Both the position numbers and the translations under genes were made by a program. From Burkholderia thailandensis E264 (GTDB taxonomy: Bacteria > Pseudomonadota > Gammaproteobacteria > Burkholderiales > Burkholderiaceae): 64,000 bases of DNA. This document shows, one piece after another, positions 26,016 to 35,517 of this stretch. The stretch lies in NCBI RefSeq assembly GCF_000012365.1, contig NC_007650.1, positions 2,728,001-2,792,000 of the forward strand, written 5' to 3'. The notes under the pieces were generated by a model. That model ran no database searches and was not told the DNA's origin. It was given only the letters and a program-made list of their open reading frames with translations. Position 1 is the first letter of the stretch. Each line of letters begins with the position of its first letter.

Positions 26016-27209
26016 TCAACGATCCTGCACCGGCGCCTGCACGCGCGCCTTCCACTGCCCGCCCTTGCCGCGCCAGTAACGCACGGCCGACGCGACCGTC
26101 GCGCCGACGTAGAACAGCGCGACGAGCGGCAGCGCGGGCGCCCACCACGGCGAACGCCGGTAGTAGCTGAGCATCGGCGCATACGCGGTGCACATCGACG
26201 CCCAAGCGAGCCACGCCGGCCACGCGCGCGCGCCGTACGCGAGCGCGGCGACGGGCGGCACCAGATAGATGATCGTCATCCCGACGAGCGTGCCGAGCAG
26301 CAGCGCCGGCGAATACCGGAGCTGCGTGAACGCGGTGCGCGCGATCATGTTCCAGATGTCGCGCCAGCTGTCGTAAGGCCGCAACGACACGCTGCGATCG
26401 GCGAGATCGAGCCGGATCGGGTGACGGCCGGCGCCGCGGTGCTTGATTTGGGCGGCGAGGCTGCAATCGTCGATCAGCGCGCCGCGGATCGATTCGATGC
26501 CGCCCGCCTCCTCGAGCGCGTCGCGGCGCACGAGCATGCAGCCGCCCGCCGCGCCCGCCGTCCGGTTGCGCGGATCGTTGACCCACGAGAACGGATAGAG
26601 CTTCGCGAAGAAGAACACGAATGCCGGAATCAGCGCCTTTTCCCAGAACGAATCGCAGCGCAGCCGCACCATCAGCGAGACGAGATCGCGCTGCTCGGCC
26701 TGCGCGCGCGTGACGAGCTGCGCGACCGCGTCCGGCGGATGGCCGATGTCGGCGTCCGTCAGCAGCAGATAGTCGGCGGGCAGCCCGAGCGAGCGCACCG
26801 CGGCGATCCCCTGCGACTGCGCCCACACCTTGCCCGACCAGCCGGCGGGCAACGGCTGCGCGGCGAGCACGGTCAGCCGGTCGGCGCGGCCGACGGCCGC
26901 CGCGGCCGCGCGCGCGGCGTCGGCGGTGCCGTCGGTGCTGTGGTCGTCGACGACGATCAGATGGAACGCGCCCTCGTACGCCTGCCCGACGAGCGACTGG
27001 ACAGCCTCGCCGATCACGTCGGCCTCGTTGCGGGCGGGCACGACGGCCGCGACGGCAGGCCAGCCGGCGGCGGCGGCGGCCGCGCCGCGCGCGTCGGGCG
27101 GCAGCCGCCGCGCGGGCCGCACGCGCCAGAAGCCGCCGCGTCCGAACAGCAGCACGAGCCAGATCACGAGCGACAGGCACGACAGCAGAAACACGACGAT
27201 GAGCGTCAT
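26016..27209 (-). CDS. hpnB: Hopene-associated glycosyltransferase HpnB
   Basis: 397 residues. An N-terminal hydrophobic helix (MTLIVVFLLSCLSLVIWLVL) anchors a GT-A, family-2 type domain: AAVVPARNEADVIGEAVQSL, LIVVDDHSTDGTAD (nucleotide-sugar Asp pair), LLLTDADIGHPP (DxD), and DDCSLAAQIKHRG (catalytic Asp region). Two or more C-terminal membrane helices follow (ALLLGTLVGMTIIYLVPPV and others). This layout matches HpnB, linked to hopanoid gene clusters. It is transcribed against hpnA and divergently from ispH. Donor and acceptor sugars are unknown. Confidence 0.88.
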   Translation of the reverse strand: MTLIVVFLLSCLSLVIWLVLLFGRGGFWRVRPARRLPPDARGAAAAAAGWPAVAAVVPARNEADVIGEAVQSLVGQAYEGAFHLIVVDDHSTDGTADAARAAAAAVGRADRLTVLAAQPLPAGWSGKVWAQSQGIAAVRSLGLPADYLLLTDADIGHPPDAVAQLVTRAQAEQRDLVSLMVRLRCDSFWEKALIPAFVFFFAKLYPFSWVNDPRNRTAGAAGGCMLVRRDALEEAGGIESIRGALIDDCSLAAQIKHRGAGRHPIRLDLADRSVSLRPYDSWRDIWNMIARTAFTQLRYSPALLLGTLVGMTIIYLVPPVAALAYGARAWPAWLAWASMCTAYAPMLSYYRRSPWWAPALPLVALFYVGATVASAVRYWRGKGGQWKARVQAPVQDR

Positions 27210-27593
27210 GCGCGGCCCTCCGCCCGTGCGCCGCGACGGCCCGGCGCGCCGTCCGGCCGGGCGGCGGGGCGCGCCGCCGCGCCCGTTTCGTTACGATCGA
27301 CTTCCATGCGAATCAGCCCTTTCTTCATTGCGCTCCGGCGTCAGCAAGCCGAAAGCTTCGGTGAAAACCGCCTAGTTTACTGGGTTTGACGCGCGCAAGC
27401 GCCGGATCTCCGGGGTTGCTCCAATTGCCACAACGTCAGGAACGGTAAAGCACGCAAAGGCCGATAGGGTTAAAATGCGCGATTCCTTCGGGGTGCCGGG
27501 CCCGTTCCAGCATTCATAACATCCAAGTTGGGGCGATCGGCCCGGTCTGCCGGCCGCTCGCACCCCGCGTCAGTCGTCGGAGTTCGCCCAAAT
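27210..27593. other. Divergent promoter region between hpnB and ispH
   Basis: No gene is seen. The part nearer ispH contains a TTGCCA (near 27423) and a TTAAAAT (near 27469) that resemble sigma-70 elements, although their spacing is not ideal. It must supply promoters to both the minus-strand hpnB and the plus-strand ispH-hpnH pair. Confidence 0.5.
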
Positions 27594-28535
27594 ATGCGAG
27601 TCATCCTTGCCCAGCCTCGCGGCTTTTGTGCGGGGGTTGTCCGCGCGATCGAGATCGTCGAGCGCGCGCTGCAACAGAACGGCGCGCCGGTCTATGTACG
27701 TCACGAGATCGTCCATAATCGGCACGTAGTTGAAAACCTGAGAAATAAAGGGGCGCGATTCGTTGAGGAACTCGACGAAGTGCCGCACGGCGCCGTGGCC
27801 ATCTTCAGCGCGCACGGCGTCGCCCAGACCGTCGAGAAGGATGCCGACGCGCGCGGGCTCGACGTGCTCGACGCCACCTGCCCGCTCGTCACGAAAGTGC
27901 ACGTGCAGGGGCGCCAGTACGTCGCGGCCGGCCGCCGGCTGATCCTGATCGGCCACGCCGGCCATCCGGAAGTCGAAGGCACGATCGGGCAGATTCCGGC
28001 CGAGGTGATCCTCGTGCAGAGCGAAGCCGAGGTCGACACGCTGACGCTGCCGGCCGACACGCCGGTCGCGTACGTCACGCAGACGACGCTTTCGGTGGAC
28101 GACACGCGCGGCATCATCGAGGCGCTGCAACGCCGGTTCACCGACATCGTCGGCCCGGACACGCGCGACATCTGCTACGCGACGCAGAACCGCCAGGCGG
28201 CGGTTCGCGAGCTGAGCGAGCAGGTCGACGTGCTGCTCGTCGTCGGCGCGACGAACAGCTCGAACTCGAACCGGCTGCGCGAGATCGGCACCGAAAGCGG
28301 CGTGCCGAGCTATCTCGTCGCTGACGGCTCGGAAATCCGCGCCGAATGGTTCGCGAGCGCGCGCACGGTGGGCCTCACGGCCGGCGCGTCGGCGCCCGAG
28401 GAAATGGTCGAGGACGTGATCGCCGCGCTGCGCGCGCTCGGCCCGGTCGAGGTCGCGACGATGTCGGGCCGCGAGGAAAAAGTCGAATTCAAGCTGCCGG
28501 CGAAGCTCACGCAAGCTGTCGCCCGCGAAGTTTAA
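27594..28535 (+). CDS. ispH: 4-hydroxy-3-methylbut-2-enyl diphosphate reductase
   Basis: 313 residues from ATG 27594 with CGGAG upstream. The three [4Fe-4S] ligand cysteines are in place: GFCAGV (C12), DATCPLV (C96) and CYATQNRQ (C194), as are HEIVHN, SAHGV, GHPE and TNSSNSNRL. IspH makes IPP and DMAPP in the last step of the MEP isoprenoid route, using an iron-sulfur cluster. Upstream of hpnH by 12 bp, it probably supplies isoprenoid units for squalene and hopanoid synthesis. It may be one of two ispH genes in this genome, but that cannot be seen here. Confidence 0.96.
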   Translation: MRVILAQPRGFCAGVVRAIEIVERALQQNGAPVYVRHEIVHNRHVVENLRNKGARFVEELDEVPHGAVAIFSAHGVAQTVEKDADARGLDVLDATCPLVTKVHVQGRQYVAAGRRLILIGHAGHPEVEGTIGQIPAEVILVQSEAEVDTLTLPADTPVAYVTQTTLSVDDTRGIIEALQRRFTDIVGPDTRDICYATQNRQAAVRELSEQVDVLLVVGATNSSNSNRLREIGTESGVPSYLVADGSEIRAEWFASARTVGLTAGASAPEEMVEDVIAALRALGPVEVATMSGREEKVEFKLPAKLTQAVAREV

Positions 28536-28547
28536 GGAGGACATCTC

Positions 28548-29708
28548 TTGTCTATTCCGCTGCTCCAGCAAGTCCGCGTTGGCGCGTACATCGTGCGCCA
28601 GCACCTGTCCGGCAACAAACGCTATCCGCTCGCGCTGATGCTCGAGCCCCTCTTCCGCTGCAACCTCGCCTGTAACGGCTGCGGCAAGATCGACTATCCG
28701 GACCCGATCCTGAACCAGCGGCTGTCCGTCGAGGAATGCCTGCAGGCCGTCGACGAGTGCGGCGCGCCCGTCGTATCGATCGCGGGCGGCGAGCCGCTCC
28801 TGCACAAGGAGATGCCGGAAATCGTCCGCGGCATCATGAAGCGCAAGAAGTTCGTCTACCTGTGCACGAACGCGCTGCTGATGGAAAAGAAGATGGACGA
28901 CTACGAGCCGAGCCCGTATTTCGTCTGGTCGGTCCATCTCGACGGCGACAAGGACATGCACGACCACTCGGTGTCGCAGGACGGCGTGTACGACAAGGCG
29001 GTCGCGGCGATCAAGGAAGCGAAGCGCCGCGGCTTCCGCGTGAACATCAACTGCACGCTGTTCAACGACGCGATCCCCGAGCGCGTCGCGAAGTTCTTCG
29101 ATACGCTGGGGCCGATCGGCGTCGACGGCATCACCGTGTCGCCGGGCTACGCGTACGAGCGCGCGCCGGATCAGCAGCACTTCCTGAACCGCGACAAGAC
29201 GAAGAACCTGTTCCGCGAAATCTTCAAGCGCGGCGAAGGCGGCAAGCGCTGGTCGTTCAGCCAGTCGTCGCTGTTCCTCGATTTTCTGGCCGGCAACCAG
29301 ACGTACAAGTGCACGCCGTGGGGCAACCCGGCACGCACGGTGTTCGGCTGGCAAAAGCCGTGCTATCTGGTCGGCGAAGGTTACGTGAAGACCTTCAAGG
29401 AACTGATGGAATCGACCGACTGGGACAACTACGGCGTCGGCAACTACGAAAAGTGCGCGGACTGCATGGTCCACTGCGGCTTCGAGGCCACCGCCGTGAT
29501 GGATACGATCGCGCATCCGCTGAAGGCGCTGAAGGTGTCGATGAGCGGCATCCGGACCGACGGCGCGTTCGCGCCGGACATTCCGATCGACAACCAGCGT
29601 CCGGCCGAGTATGTGTTCTCGCGCCACGTCGAGATCAAGCTCGAAGAGATCCAGCGCGCGGGCAAGGGCAAGCTTCAGAAGTCGCCGAAGCCGGCCGCGA
29701 CGGCCTGA
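28548..29708 (+). CDS. hpnH: Adenosyl-hopene transferase HpnH (radical SAM)
   Basis: 386 residues starting at TTG 28548, with a strong AAGGAGG just before, directly after the ispH stop. The radical-SAM cluster CNLACNGC (C38, C42, C45) lies in LMLEPLFRCNLAC; SIAGGEPLLHKEM and CTNALLM continue the fold. The C-terminal half has a CxxC-rich SPASM-like region (KCADCMVHCGF). HpnH joins the adenosyl group of SAM to diploptene, the first step to bacteriohopanepolyol side chains. A terminator follows 48 bp after the stop. Confidence 0.96.
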   Translation: MSIPLLQQVRVGAYIVRQHLSGNKRYPLALMLEPLFRCNLACNGCGKIDYPDPILNQRLSVEECLQAVDECGAPVVSIAGGEPLLHKEMPEIVRGIMKRKKFVYLCTNALLMEKKMDDYEPSPYFVWSVHLDGDKDMHDHSVSQDGVYDKAVAAIKEAKRRGFRVNINCTLFNDAIPERVAKFFDTLGPIGVDGITVSPGYAYERAPDQQHFLNRDKTKNLFREIFKRGEGGKRWSFSQSSLFLDFLAGNQTYKCTPWGNPARTVFGWQKPCYLVGEGYVKTFKELMESTDWDNYGVGNYEKCADCMVHCGFEATAVMDTIAHPLKALKVSMSGIRTDGAFAPDIPIDNQRPAEYVFSRHVEIKLEEIQRAGKGKLQKSPKPAATA

Positions 29709-29755
29709 CGATCGCCGCGACACGGAGCGCGCTCGCGTTCTCCGCCGTCGCCCAG

Positions 29756-29792
29756 GGCGCCCCGGACGATGTTCGGGGCGCCTTTTGTTTTT
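29756..29792 (+). terminator. Rho-independent terminator of ispH-hpnH
   Basis: A 9-bp stem GGCGCCCCG / CGGGGCGCC (29756-29764 with 29774-29782) with a 9-base loop is followed by TTTTGTTTTT. It lies 48 bp after the hpnH stop codon. Confidence 0.9.
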
Positions 29793-29826
29793 GCTTGTGT
29801 TTTTTGCTTGTGTTTTTTGCTTTTGT
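29783..29826. repeat. T-rich tandem repeats after the hpnH terminator
   Basis: The stretch contains TGCTTGTG-TTTTTT units repeated two to three times immediately after the terminator hairpin. It looks like slippage-expanded terminator tail, not a gene. Confidence 0.7.
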
Positions 29827-29883
29827 CCGGGCCAACGTCTCGCACGAAGCTGGCGGCCGAACGCGTCGTGCGAATGCGACGCG

Positions 29884-29932
29884 CGGTCGGCGGTCGGCGG
29901 TCGGCGGTCGGCGGTCGGCGGTCGGCGGTCGG
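29884..29932. repeat. Seven perfect tandem copies of heptamer CGGTCGG
   Basis: CGGTCGG occurs seven times without interruption (49 bp). The unit is seven bases, so it cannot be in-frame coding repeats; it lies in a non-coding stretch. It is a candidate variable-number tandem repeat. Confidence 0.92.
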
Positions 29933-30256
29933 CGCACGATAGCCTGCGTTTCCGTTCGGACGAACGGCGCCTGCAGGCACGAACCGCATCTTCGACACCG
30001 CCCGCGCGGATGCACGGTCATCCGCGCATCGGACTGTCGGCGTTGCGCGCTTTCGCCGCATCGCCGCCGTTGCCGCAGCCGCTTCGATCTGCGCGAAACG
30101 CGGCAACGATCGAGCGGCGGCGGGCCGGCAGCACACTTTCCCGCGCCGGGTTACGATGCCCGCTGAGCCGGCGCCGGGACGAGACGATGCGCCGCCGATC
30201 ACGCTGCGCGTCGCGCCGGATGCCGCGACGCCGCCGCCGACATTCCGGGAACCGCC
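29933..30256. other. Intergenic stretch before the DOPA-dioxygenase-like gene
   Basis: No convincing gene. Open frames through it have no ribosome site and arginine-rich shadow composition. It must contain the promoter of the gene at 30257, but I cannot identify it. Confidence 0.5.
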
Positions 30257-30610
30257 ATGACATCATCCGACGTCGCCGCCATCACCGGCTGGCATGCCCA
30301 CATCTATTTCGACGCGTCGAGCCGCGACGCGGCGTGGGCTTTTCGCGAAACCGTCGAACGCCGCTTCGGCGCGAGCGTGCAGCTCGGCCGCTTCCACGAG
30401 CGCCTCGTCGGGCCGCATCCGGCGTGGTCGTATCAGATCGCGTTCGAGCCCGCGCAATTCGCCGAAGTCGTGCCCTGGCTCACACTGCATCACGGCGCGC
30501 TCGACGTGTTCCTGCACCCGAACACGGGGGACGAACTGCGCGATCACCGCGACGCCGCGGTCTGGATCGGCCGTTCGCATGCGTTGGATCTCGCTGCGCT
30601 GAAGCCCTAG
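30257..30610 (+). CDS. DOPA 4,5-dioxygenase-family protein
   Basis: 117 residues, the usual size. The metal-ligand pattern is visible as GWHAHIYFD near the N-terminus and LTLHHGALDVFLHPNTGDEL in the second half, both hallmarks of the family (PF08883), together with SYQIAF. Members cleave catechol-like rings or belong to uncharacterised relatives. The TAG stop abuts the left end of a decayed IS element, so the natural 3' context was disturbed, though the length suggests the protein is complete. Confidence 0.88.
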   Translation: MTSSDVAAITGWHAHIYFDASSRDAAWAFRETVERRFGASVQLGRFHERLVGPHPAWSYQIAFEPAQFAEVVPWLTLHHGALDVFLHPNTGDELRDHRDAAVWIGRSHALDLAALKP

Positions 30611-31438
30611 GCGCCGTTTATACACTCGATGAAATGCGTTTACATCTTGTCTTTTGCACAAGCAGGGCAAGATGATTCGAACGTTACCGAGCAAGGAGGT
30701 ATGGGAACGAATCGAATCCGTGTTGCCGGGCAAGGAAGGCGATCCGGGTCGAACGGCGGTCGACAATCGTTGGCTTGGTTTGTCGAAGCGGTCCGCTGGA
30801 TCGGCCGAACGGGCTGCCCGTGGCGCGATTTGCCGAAGAAGTTCGGCCGATGGCACACGGTGTACATGCGTTGCTCGCGGAGGCGTCGCAAAGGTGTGTG
30901 GGAGCGTGTAGCACACGTAGTGTCCGACGAAACGGAGATCAAACGCGTGGCGATCGACTCGGCCATCGTGCGTGCACACCCGCATTCGGCCGGCGCTCGA
31001 AGAAAAGCGGCGCGCAAGACCTCGGCCGTTCGCGCGGCGGACTGACGACCCAGGTTCATCTCGCTGTCGATGAAGCCAGCGTCCTCTGCGAAAGACCGTC
31101 ACCGAGCGGCAGGTTGCCGATATTTCCTGCGCACGCGAATTGGTCGAGCATGTGCACGGGCGCGGCGATTGCCGACAAAGGTTACGATTCGGATGCCTTC
31201 GCGAACACGATCCGTGCTGTACATGCGAAGGTGGCCATCACGCCGCGCTCGAGTCGAAAGACCAAGCGTCGCTACAGCCATGTGCTGTACCGCACTCGGA
31301 ACATCGTCGAGCACGTCTTCAATCGCATCGAACATTTTCTTCGCGCCTCCACTCGATACAACAAGCTCGCTGGCAACTATCTTGCCTTCACGACGCTTGG
31401 CAGCGCCTTTAGGGCGCTGGTGAGAATGTGAACGGCCC
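30611..31438 (+). mobile_element. Decayed IS5-family-like insertion sequence
   Basis: An element of about 830 bp with a disrupted transposase. Imperfect terminal inverted repeats can be aligned: GCCGTTTATACACTC at the left (30613-30627) against GCCGTTCACATTCTC read inward from the right (31436-31422), 11 of 15 matching. No clear target duplication was found. The left end directly follows the stop codon of the preceding gene. Confidence 0.72.
30672..31431 (+). pseudogene. IS5-like transposase, broken by frameshifts
   Basis: Transposase segments lie in three successive frames. They begin MIRTLPSKEVWERIESVLPG, continue with VEAVRWIGRTGCPWRDLPKK and FGRWHTVYMRCSRR, then IDSAIVRAHPHSAGA, and end with IADKGYDSDAF and VEHVFNRIEHFLRAS. 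These are the DDE-type IS5 transposase landmarks (PWRDLP, the DSxxxRAH catalytic Asp region, ADKGYDS, and an FNRIEHFLR helix with the final Glu). At least two frameshifts and a shortened middle section mean no active enzyme is made. Confidence 0.88.
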
Positions 31439-31945
31439 CCAGCGAGCATGCAGCGAGTTGGCGCTCGCCCGTACCTCGTCTTGTCGGCGTTTCCAAGATG
31501 TACAAACATCGGCACGACACACGCCGCGCCGATGCGCTGACGCGTCGCGGAACCGGCCGCACCGCGAAGACGACGAGGACGAAGACGAAGACGAAGACGA
31601 CACCAAACGATACACCGCAAGCCCGCCGACGGCCCCGCATTCGCGCGAACCGAAGCGCACGCTCGCGCATCGCGCGGCAGCGCCATCCGTTCGCGCCGCC
31701 GCGACCGCGCGGACGGCTCGCCGCATGGCGGGCGTCGCCATTGGTCGAGCCGCAACGCAACGATGCGATGTGATTCGGCAGGCAGGCACGCGCGCGATCG
31801 CATGCCGGAATCGGCAAGTAAAACCGCAGATGCGTTCGTCCAGCGTTGTGCGCCGTGCAATCGTCGAGTGCGTCTGGGTTAACGCCGGACGACCGACGCT
31901 CGCACTACCATTGCACCGGATGCACGTCATGACACGGAGAAGCCG
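31439..31945. other. Intergenic stretch between IS remnant and LysR gene
   Basis: No convincing gene. A short GAAGAC repeat (three units with degenerate neighbours, 31564-31601) is present. The sequence immediately before 31946 should hold the promoter of the LysR gene. Confidence 0.55.
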
Positions 31946-32869
31946 ATGGCACCCGATCTGAATCTGCTGATTGCGCTCGATGCACTGCTCGAGGAAGGAA
32001 GCGTCGTCGGCGCCGCGCGCCGCATGAATCTCAGTCCGCCCGCGATGAGCCGCACGCTCGCGCGCATCCGCGAAACCGTCGGCGATCCGATCTTCGTCCA
32101 GGCGGGGCGCAAGATGGTGCCCACACCGCGCGCGCTTGCGCTGCGCGGCGCCGTGCGCGAGACGGTCGAGCGCGCATCGCAACTGCTCGCGCCGAGCGCC
32201 GAAGTCGATCTGCGCACGCTCGACAAGCAGTTCAACGTGCGCGCGAACGACATCTTCGTCGGCACGCACGGCGGCCGGCTGCTCGAGGAGATGGAACGCG
32301 GGATGCCGCGCGCAATGCTGCGCTTCACGCCCGAGGAGAACGACGTCGACGACGACGCGCTGCGCAGCGGCCGCATCGACCTGTTCATCAGCGCGTCGCG
32401 CCGCCTCGGCCCCGAGATCCGCGTGCAGCCGCTCTTCACGACGGCCTTCGTCGGGCTCGCGCGCAGCGATCACCCGATCTTCGACGACCACATCACGCCC
32501 GAGCGCTTCGCGCGCTGGCCGCACATCGGCGTGTCCCGGCGCGGCAAGTCGTCCGGGCCGATCGACGCCGCGCTCGGCGAGCTCGGGCTGAAGCGCCGCG
32601 TCGCGCTCGTCGTGCCGACGCCGTACGCGGCGGTGTTCGCGCTGCAGGCGTCGGACCTGATCCTGCCGCTGCCCGAGCACCTCGCGCTCGGCGCGATGCA
32701 AGCAGGGCTCGGCGTGCGCACGTTCGAGCTGCCGGTGCCGCTCGAAACGGTGCTGATCACGCAGGCGTGGCATCCGCGCTTCCAGAGCGATCCCGCGCAT
32801 CAATGGCTGCGCCGCGTCGTGCGCGGATTGTGCACGGGCATGGCCGCCTTGCAGCCCGCACATGCGTGA
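31946..32869 (+). CDS. LysR-family transcriptional regulator
   Basis: 307 residues. The N-terminal winged helix is evident in MAPDLNLLIALDALLEEGSV and AARRMNLSPPAMSRTLARIRE, then the LysR effector domain follows (DIFVGTHGGRLLEEM, DLFISASRRLGPEI, FTTAFVGLARSDHPIF, PTPYAAVFALQASDLILPLPE). The type resembles NodD/MetR-like regulators. It stands alone on the plus strand after the IS remnant, and its target is not obvious; the 568 bp downstream region has no divergent partner. An ATG at 31946 follows GGAGAAG. Confidence 0.9.
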   Translation: MAPDLNLLIALDALLEEGSVVGAARRMNLSPPAMSRTLARIRETVGDPIFVQAGRKMVPTPRALALRGAVRETVERASQLLAPSAEVDLRTLDKQFNVRANDIFVGTHGGRLLEEMERGMPRAMLRFTPEENDVDDDALRSGRIDLFISASRRLGPEIRVQPLFTTAFVGLARSDHPIFDDHITPERFARWPHIGVSRRGKSSGPIDAALGELGLKRRVALVVPTPYAAVFALQASDLILPLPEHLALGAMQAGLGVRTFELPVPLETVLITQAWHPRFQSDPAHQWLRRVVRGLCTGMAALQPAHA

Positions 32870-33437
32870 CGCGCGCAAGCCGTACGCCCCGCGCATGCGT
32901 CGAGTGCGATAACTTCACTTTTCCGAACGCACGCGCCGCCGATAGACTGCGTTCGTCCTTGATCGCGAAACGATAGCAATGCATGACGCGGCAGGCCGGC
33001 CGCCCTCGCGGTGCCGCGGGCAGGCCGGCCACGGCGGCGCTCGCCGCGGCCATCGGCCCGTTCGCGCCGCGTGCCGCGGAAGCTCGAGCGCTTCGGCGGC
33101 GCGCGATCGAATCGGCCGATACGCGGGTCAAGGCGAACGATGAAGACGGCCACGCGACGCTCGCGTGCCTGCCCGCCGGGCTTGCATCCGATTGCGCGGC
33201 GCGGCGCGCGGGCCGGATGCGGCTTTACATCGCCGCCGACCGCCCCGCGAGCCGCGACGCAACGCGCGCCCGACCGCGCGCTCGGCGCGAAGCGATCCCG
33301 GTACGTGGTTCGACGTCGCGCAGGCGTGCGCCGCGCCGCCGCCGCTGCGAGCGGACGTCGGGCGGCTCGCGCAGGCGATCGGCGTGCCGCCCGACGCCCG
33401 CCTCCCCCATTTCGTCAACCCACACCGGAGAATCGCC
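32870..33437. other. Region without a confident gene
   Basis: Arginine- and alanine-rich open frames on both strands look like shadows. One part is more protein-like: the frame leading into the gene at 33438 reads TWFDVAQACAAPPPLRADVG and then IGVPPDARLPHFVNPHR, so the gene may once have started earlier, or a remnant of another gene may be present. I see no start codon with a ribosome site for it. Confidence 0.45.
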
Positions 33438-33884
33438 ATGGCTCTCGATCCGCGGGATTTCATCGTTCACGACATCAGCCGGTTTCCGATGTGCGTATTC
33501 CGCGAACGCGCGGCGACGCACGGCTACGCCCCGCAGTGGGAACAGGAAATCGACGCGCTGATGCGGCGCGGCGCGCCGTTCGTCGTCGTGTATGTATCGC
33601 TCGACGCCGACGAACATCACGACGACCGCCGGCATCGCGCGATGTGGCTCAAGCGGAACAAGGCGGCGCTCGCCGCCGTGTGCAAGGCGCTCATCAGCGT
33701 CGAGCCCGATGCCGAGCGGCGCGCGGCCGCCGTCGAGCAGGGGCGAACGGCCGTCAGCGCATTCGGAATTCCGCACGCGGCGGTCGCGTCGCTCGGCGAA
33801 GCGGCCGCGCTCGCCGCGCGGCTCGCCGGCGCGGATGATCAGAATGGCGCGTCGGGCGGCGGCGCCGCCGCGCTGCGGACGTGA
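33438..33884 (+). CDS. Hypothetical protein (148 aa) preceding the aminotransferase
   Basis: Begins MALDPRDFIVHDISRFPMC with GGAG at good spacing. The chain continues with YAPQWEQEIDALM, FVVVYVSLDADEHHDDRRHR and AMWLKRNKAALAAVCKALIS, a plausible mixed alpha/beta fold with a histidine/aspartate-rich turn, then helices. No signal peptide or membrane helix. It is followed after 274 bp by the class III aminotransferase on the same strand. I do not recognise the family. The clean start and composition make it a real gene with fair confidence. Confidence 0.65.
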   Translation: MALDPRDFIVHDISRFPMCVFRERAATHGYAPQWEQEIDALMRRGAPFVVVYVSLDADEHHDDRRHRAMWLKRNKAALAAVCKALISVEPDAERRAAAVEQGRTAVSAFGIPHAAVASLGEAAALAARLAGADDQNGASGGGAAALRT

Positions 33885-34158
33885 TGCGCGCGGCGGCGAT
33901 CGCGCGAAGGTCGGGAAACCCGACGATCGACGCCGGCGCGAGCGCACGCCGTCACGCGTCGACACGCACGCGCCGATGCAACGGCAACGAACGCCAGCGA
34001 TGCGATACGGCTTGACGGCGACGCCGAATCGGCGCGTTCAATGCGTCCGCTGTCGGCCGCTCGGACCGACGCCGCTGCGGATCGACCAACTCGCACGAAT
34101 ATGCGAAGCTTTCGCCGACGTTCCGCGATTCCGCCTCATCCCGCACAAGGAGCCAGAC

Positions 34159-35517
34159 TTGGAGATTCGCCACGGAGTGAACCTCGCGCGCGCCCGCGCG
34201 CTCGCCGCGCGCGAACGCGACGCGTTCGAGCGGGCGATGCCCAAATCGCGCGCGCTCTCGGCCGAAGCTGCGCAACACTTGCTGTTCGGCGTGCCGCTGC
34301 ACTGGATGCGCGACTGGTCGACGCCGTTCTCGCTGTACGTCGATCACGCGCGCGGCGCGCATTTCACCGACGTCGACGGCCATCGCTACGCCGACTTCTG
34401 CCTCGGCGACACGGGCGCGATGTTCGGCCATGCGCCCGAACCCGTCGCGCGCGCGCTCGCAGACCAGGCGGCGCGCGGCTATACGACGATGCTGCCGAGC
34501 GCGGACGCCGCGTGGGTGGGCGCCGAGCTCGCACGCCGCTTCCGGCTGCCGTACTGGCAGTTCGCGCTGAGCGCGAGCGACGCGAACCGCTTCGTGCTGC
34601 GCTGGGCGCGCGCGGCGACGGGCCGCAAGCACATCGTCGTGTTCAACGGCTGCTATCACGGCACTGTCGACGACGTGTTCGTCGATCTCGTCGACGGCCG
34701 GCTGGTGCAGCGCGACAGCCTGCTCGGCCAGGCGCACGATCTGCTCGCGTACACGCGCGTCGTCGAGTTCAACGATCTCGGCACGCTCGAAGCGGCGCTG
34801 AAGGACGGCGACGTCGCATGCGTGCTCGCCGAGCCGGCGCTGACGAACATCGGCATGGTGTTGCCCGATCCCGGCTTCTGGCGCGAGGCGCGCGCGCTGA
34901 TTCGCCGCTACGGCACACTGCTCGCGATCGACGAAACCCATACGATCAGCAGCGGCCCCGGCGGCTACGCGGTCGCGAACGGGCTCGAGCCGGATCTCCT
35001 CGTCGTCGGCAAGCCGATCGGCGGCGGCGTGCCGTGCGCGGTATACGGTTTCAGCGCGCCGTTCGCCGAGCGCGCGCAGCGTGCGAAGGCGAGCGCGCCG
35101 CCCGGCCACTCCGGCATCGGCACGACGCTGACCGCGAACATGCTCGCGATGCGCGCGATCCGCGCGACGCTCGCCGACGTGATGACGGACGCCGCGTACG
35201 CACACATGTTCGATCTCGCCGCGCGGCTCGCCGCCGGGCTCGAACAGGCGATCGCGCGGCGCGGGCTGCCGTGGTGCGTCACGCGCATCGGCGCGCGCAC
35301 CGAATTCCAGTTCGCGCCGACGCCGCCTCGCAACGGCACGATCGCCGGCATGCAGCTCGACGGCGAGCTCGAGCACATCGTGCATCTGTATCTGCTGAAC
35401 CGCGGCGTGCTGATCACACCGTTCCACAACATGATGCTCGTGTGCCCGGAGACGACGGCGGAAGACGTCGATCGGCTGACCGCCGCGTTCGAAGCGTGCA
35501 TCGGCGAGATGGCCTGA
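34159..35517 (+). CDS. Class III (GSA-like) aminotransferase
   Basis: 452 residues starting at TTG 34159, with AAGGAG at ideal spacing; upstream frame extensions have no support. The fold-type I PLP signature is clear: FTDVDGHRYADFCLGDTGAMFGH, SASDANRFVLRWARAATGR, VFNGCYHGTVDDVFV, LLAIDETHT (cofactor Asp) and DLLVVGKPIGGGVPCAVYGF with the Schiff-base Lys, plus GTTLTANMLAMRA. It resembles glutamate-1-semialdehyde aminomutase and related transaminases acting on unknown substrates. No haem gene context is present, so an amino-donor transfer on another substrate is more likely. Confidence 0.92.
   Translation: MEIRHGVNLARARALAARERDAFERAMPKSRALSAEAAQHLLFGVPLHWMRDWSTPFSLYVDHARGAHFTDVDGHRYADFCLGDTGAMFGHAPEPVARALADQAARGYTTMLPSADAAWVGAELARRFRLPYWQFALSASDANRFVLRWARAATGRKHIVVFNGCYHGTVDDVFVDLVDGRLVQRDSLLGQAHDLLAYTRVVEFNDLGTLEAALKDGDVACVLAEPALTNIGMVLPDPGFWREARALIRRYGTLLAIDETHTISSGPGGYAVANGLEPDLLVVGKPIGGGVPCAVYGFSAPFAERAQRAKASAPPGHSGIGTTLTANMLAMRAIRATLADVMTDAAYAHMFDLAARLAAGLEQAIARRGLPWCVTRIGARTEFQFAPTPPRNGTIAGMQLDGELEHIVHLYLLNRGVLITPFHNMMLVCPETTAEDVDRLTAAFEACIGEMA

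Noticed and set aside
31409..32896. Minus-strand frame with a poly-serine run
   Set aside because: The run comes from a GAAGAC-type repeat and the remainder lies antisense to the LysR gene; no start site.
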